DNA of 48,441 bases from Coriobacteriia bacterium (GTDB lineage: Bacteria > Actinomycetota > Coriobacteriia > Anaerosomatales > Anaerosomataceae): the NCBI GenBank assembly GCA_016938135.1, contig JAFGVD010000040.1:1-48441 (forward strand). The letters are read 5' to 3'. Positions within the stretch are counted from its first letter, which is position 1. Each line of letters starts with the position of its first letter. The notes beneath the pieces were generated by a model. The model was not told the DNA's origin. It was given only the letters and a program-made list of their open reading frames with translations, and did not search any database. Both the position numbers and the translations under genes were made by a program. This document shows, piece after piece, positions 48,073-48,441 of this stretch.

Positions 48073-48441
48073 CTACAGGTCTTCAACGCGGATGACCGAA
48101 CCGACCTCCTGTACCGCCTCCAAAGCGCGGATGGCGTCCAAAGCAGCCTGAACGTCGCGCTCCGATGCGCGATGCGTGACCCAGACTATCTCGGCGGCAC
48201 CGGATTCATCGGTCCGCTTCTGTATGACCGAGCCGAGCGAGACACCGTTCTCGCCGAAGATACCGGCGACGCGTGCAAGGACGCCAGGTTCATCGCTGAC
48301 CAGCAGGCGGACGTAGTACTGCGTAGTGAGCTCACCGATATCGCGCACCGCAAGCTCCTCGTTGCATGTGCATCCCACCAGGCCCAGACATCCGCTGCCG
48401 ATGTGACGGGCGACCTCGATGATGTCACCCACCACCGCTGA
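48073..48441 (-). CDS. hom: Homoserine dehydrogenase, C-terminal part with ACT domain (cut by window end)
   Basis: The last 122 codons of a gene that continues beyond the window. SAVVGDIIEVARHI is the conserved end of the catalytic domain of homoserine dehydrogenase, which reduces aspartate semialdehyde to homoserine. It is followed by an ACT domain, YYVRLLVSDEPGVLARVAGIF and VSLGSVIQKR, which usually mediates threonine feedback control. The frame is intact to the edge. It precedes thrB by four bases. Confidence 0.93.
   Translation of the reverse strand, partial: SAVVGDIIEVARHIGSGCLGLVGCTCNEELAVRDIGELTTQYYVRLLVSDEPGVLARVAGIFGENGVSLGSVIQKRTDESGAAEIVWVTHRASERDVQAALDAIRALEAVQEVGSVIRVEDL

Overview
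The window looks like a chromosomal segment of a high-GC Gram-positive bacterium of the Actinomycetota. The class is most plausibly Coriobacteriia, perhaps its environmental Anaerosomatales-like lineage; this is an inference, not a proof. It rests on the block hom-thrB, tal, rho, rpmE, prfA, prmC, tsaC, rpiB, glyA, upp, dCMP deaminase, TagO/WecA-like, F-type ATP synthase and murA all in one direction, on two secreted proteins ending in three cell-wall-binding type 2 (CWB2) repeats, and on ThyX as thymidylate synthase. The window starts in a C-homopolymer run that looks like a contig edge and ends inside hom. I saw no rRNA, tRNA, CRISPR array or insertion sequence.

Bases 71-4357 (minus strand) hold an AEC-type transporter, mtnA, ahcY and a purine nucleoside phosphorylase, a cluster for recycling the methylthio- and homocysteinyl-nucleoside by-products of SAM chemistry. 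Bases 4393-23177 are a cell-surface region. A SpoIID/CWB2 protein and a beta-propeller/CWB2 protein flank a tightly packed minus-strand operon of an ABC exporter, five GT4 glycosyltransferases, a Wzy/WaaL-type polymerase or ligase and a Wzz-type chain-length protein. Divergent from this lie UDP-glucose dehydrogenase and a WbuB-like glycosyltransferase, followed convergently by an LCP-family transferase. The gene set suggests synthesis, export, chain-length control and wall attachment of a polysaccharide, possibly the ligand of the CWB2 proteins.

A decayed nucleotide-sugar dehydrogenase fragment (23232-23480) separates this from fabZ and murA. The complete F-type ATP synthase operon (atpI-like, B, E, F, H, A, G, D, C; 32275 down to 25425) has a recognisable promoter, a structured leader and a strong hairpin after atpC. 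Upstream is a mostly continuous minus-strand run for undecaprenyl-phosphate sugar-1-phosphate transfer, pyrimidine salvage, serine/glycine and pentose-phosphate metabolism, translation termination and tRNA modification, ThyX, ribosomal protein L31 and Rho.

The most unusual part is 43923-47037. A calcineurin-like phosphoesterase, a cyclic 2,3-diphosphoglycerate synthetase homologue and a 2-phosphoglycerate kinase homologue are joined by TGATG stop/start overlaps, run on into transaldolase and Rho, and have a promoter-like sequence in front. The two enzymes are the complete pathway known from hyperthermophilic methanogens for cyclic 2,3-diphosphoglycerate, and the phosphoesterase could be the matching hydrolase.
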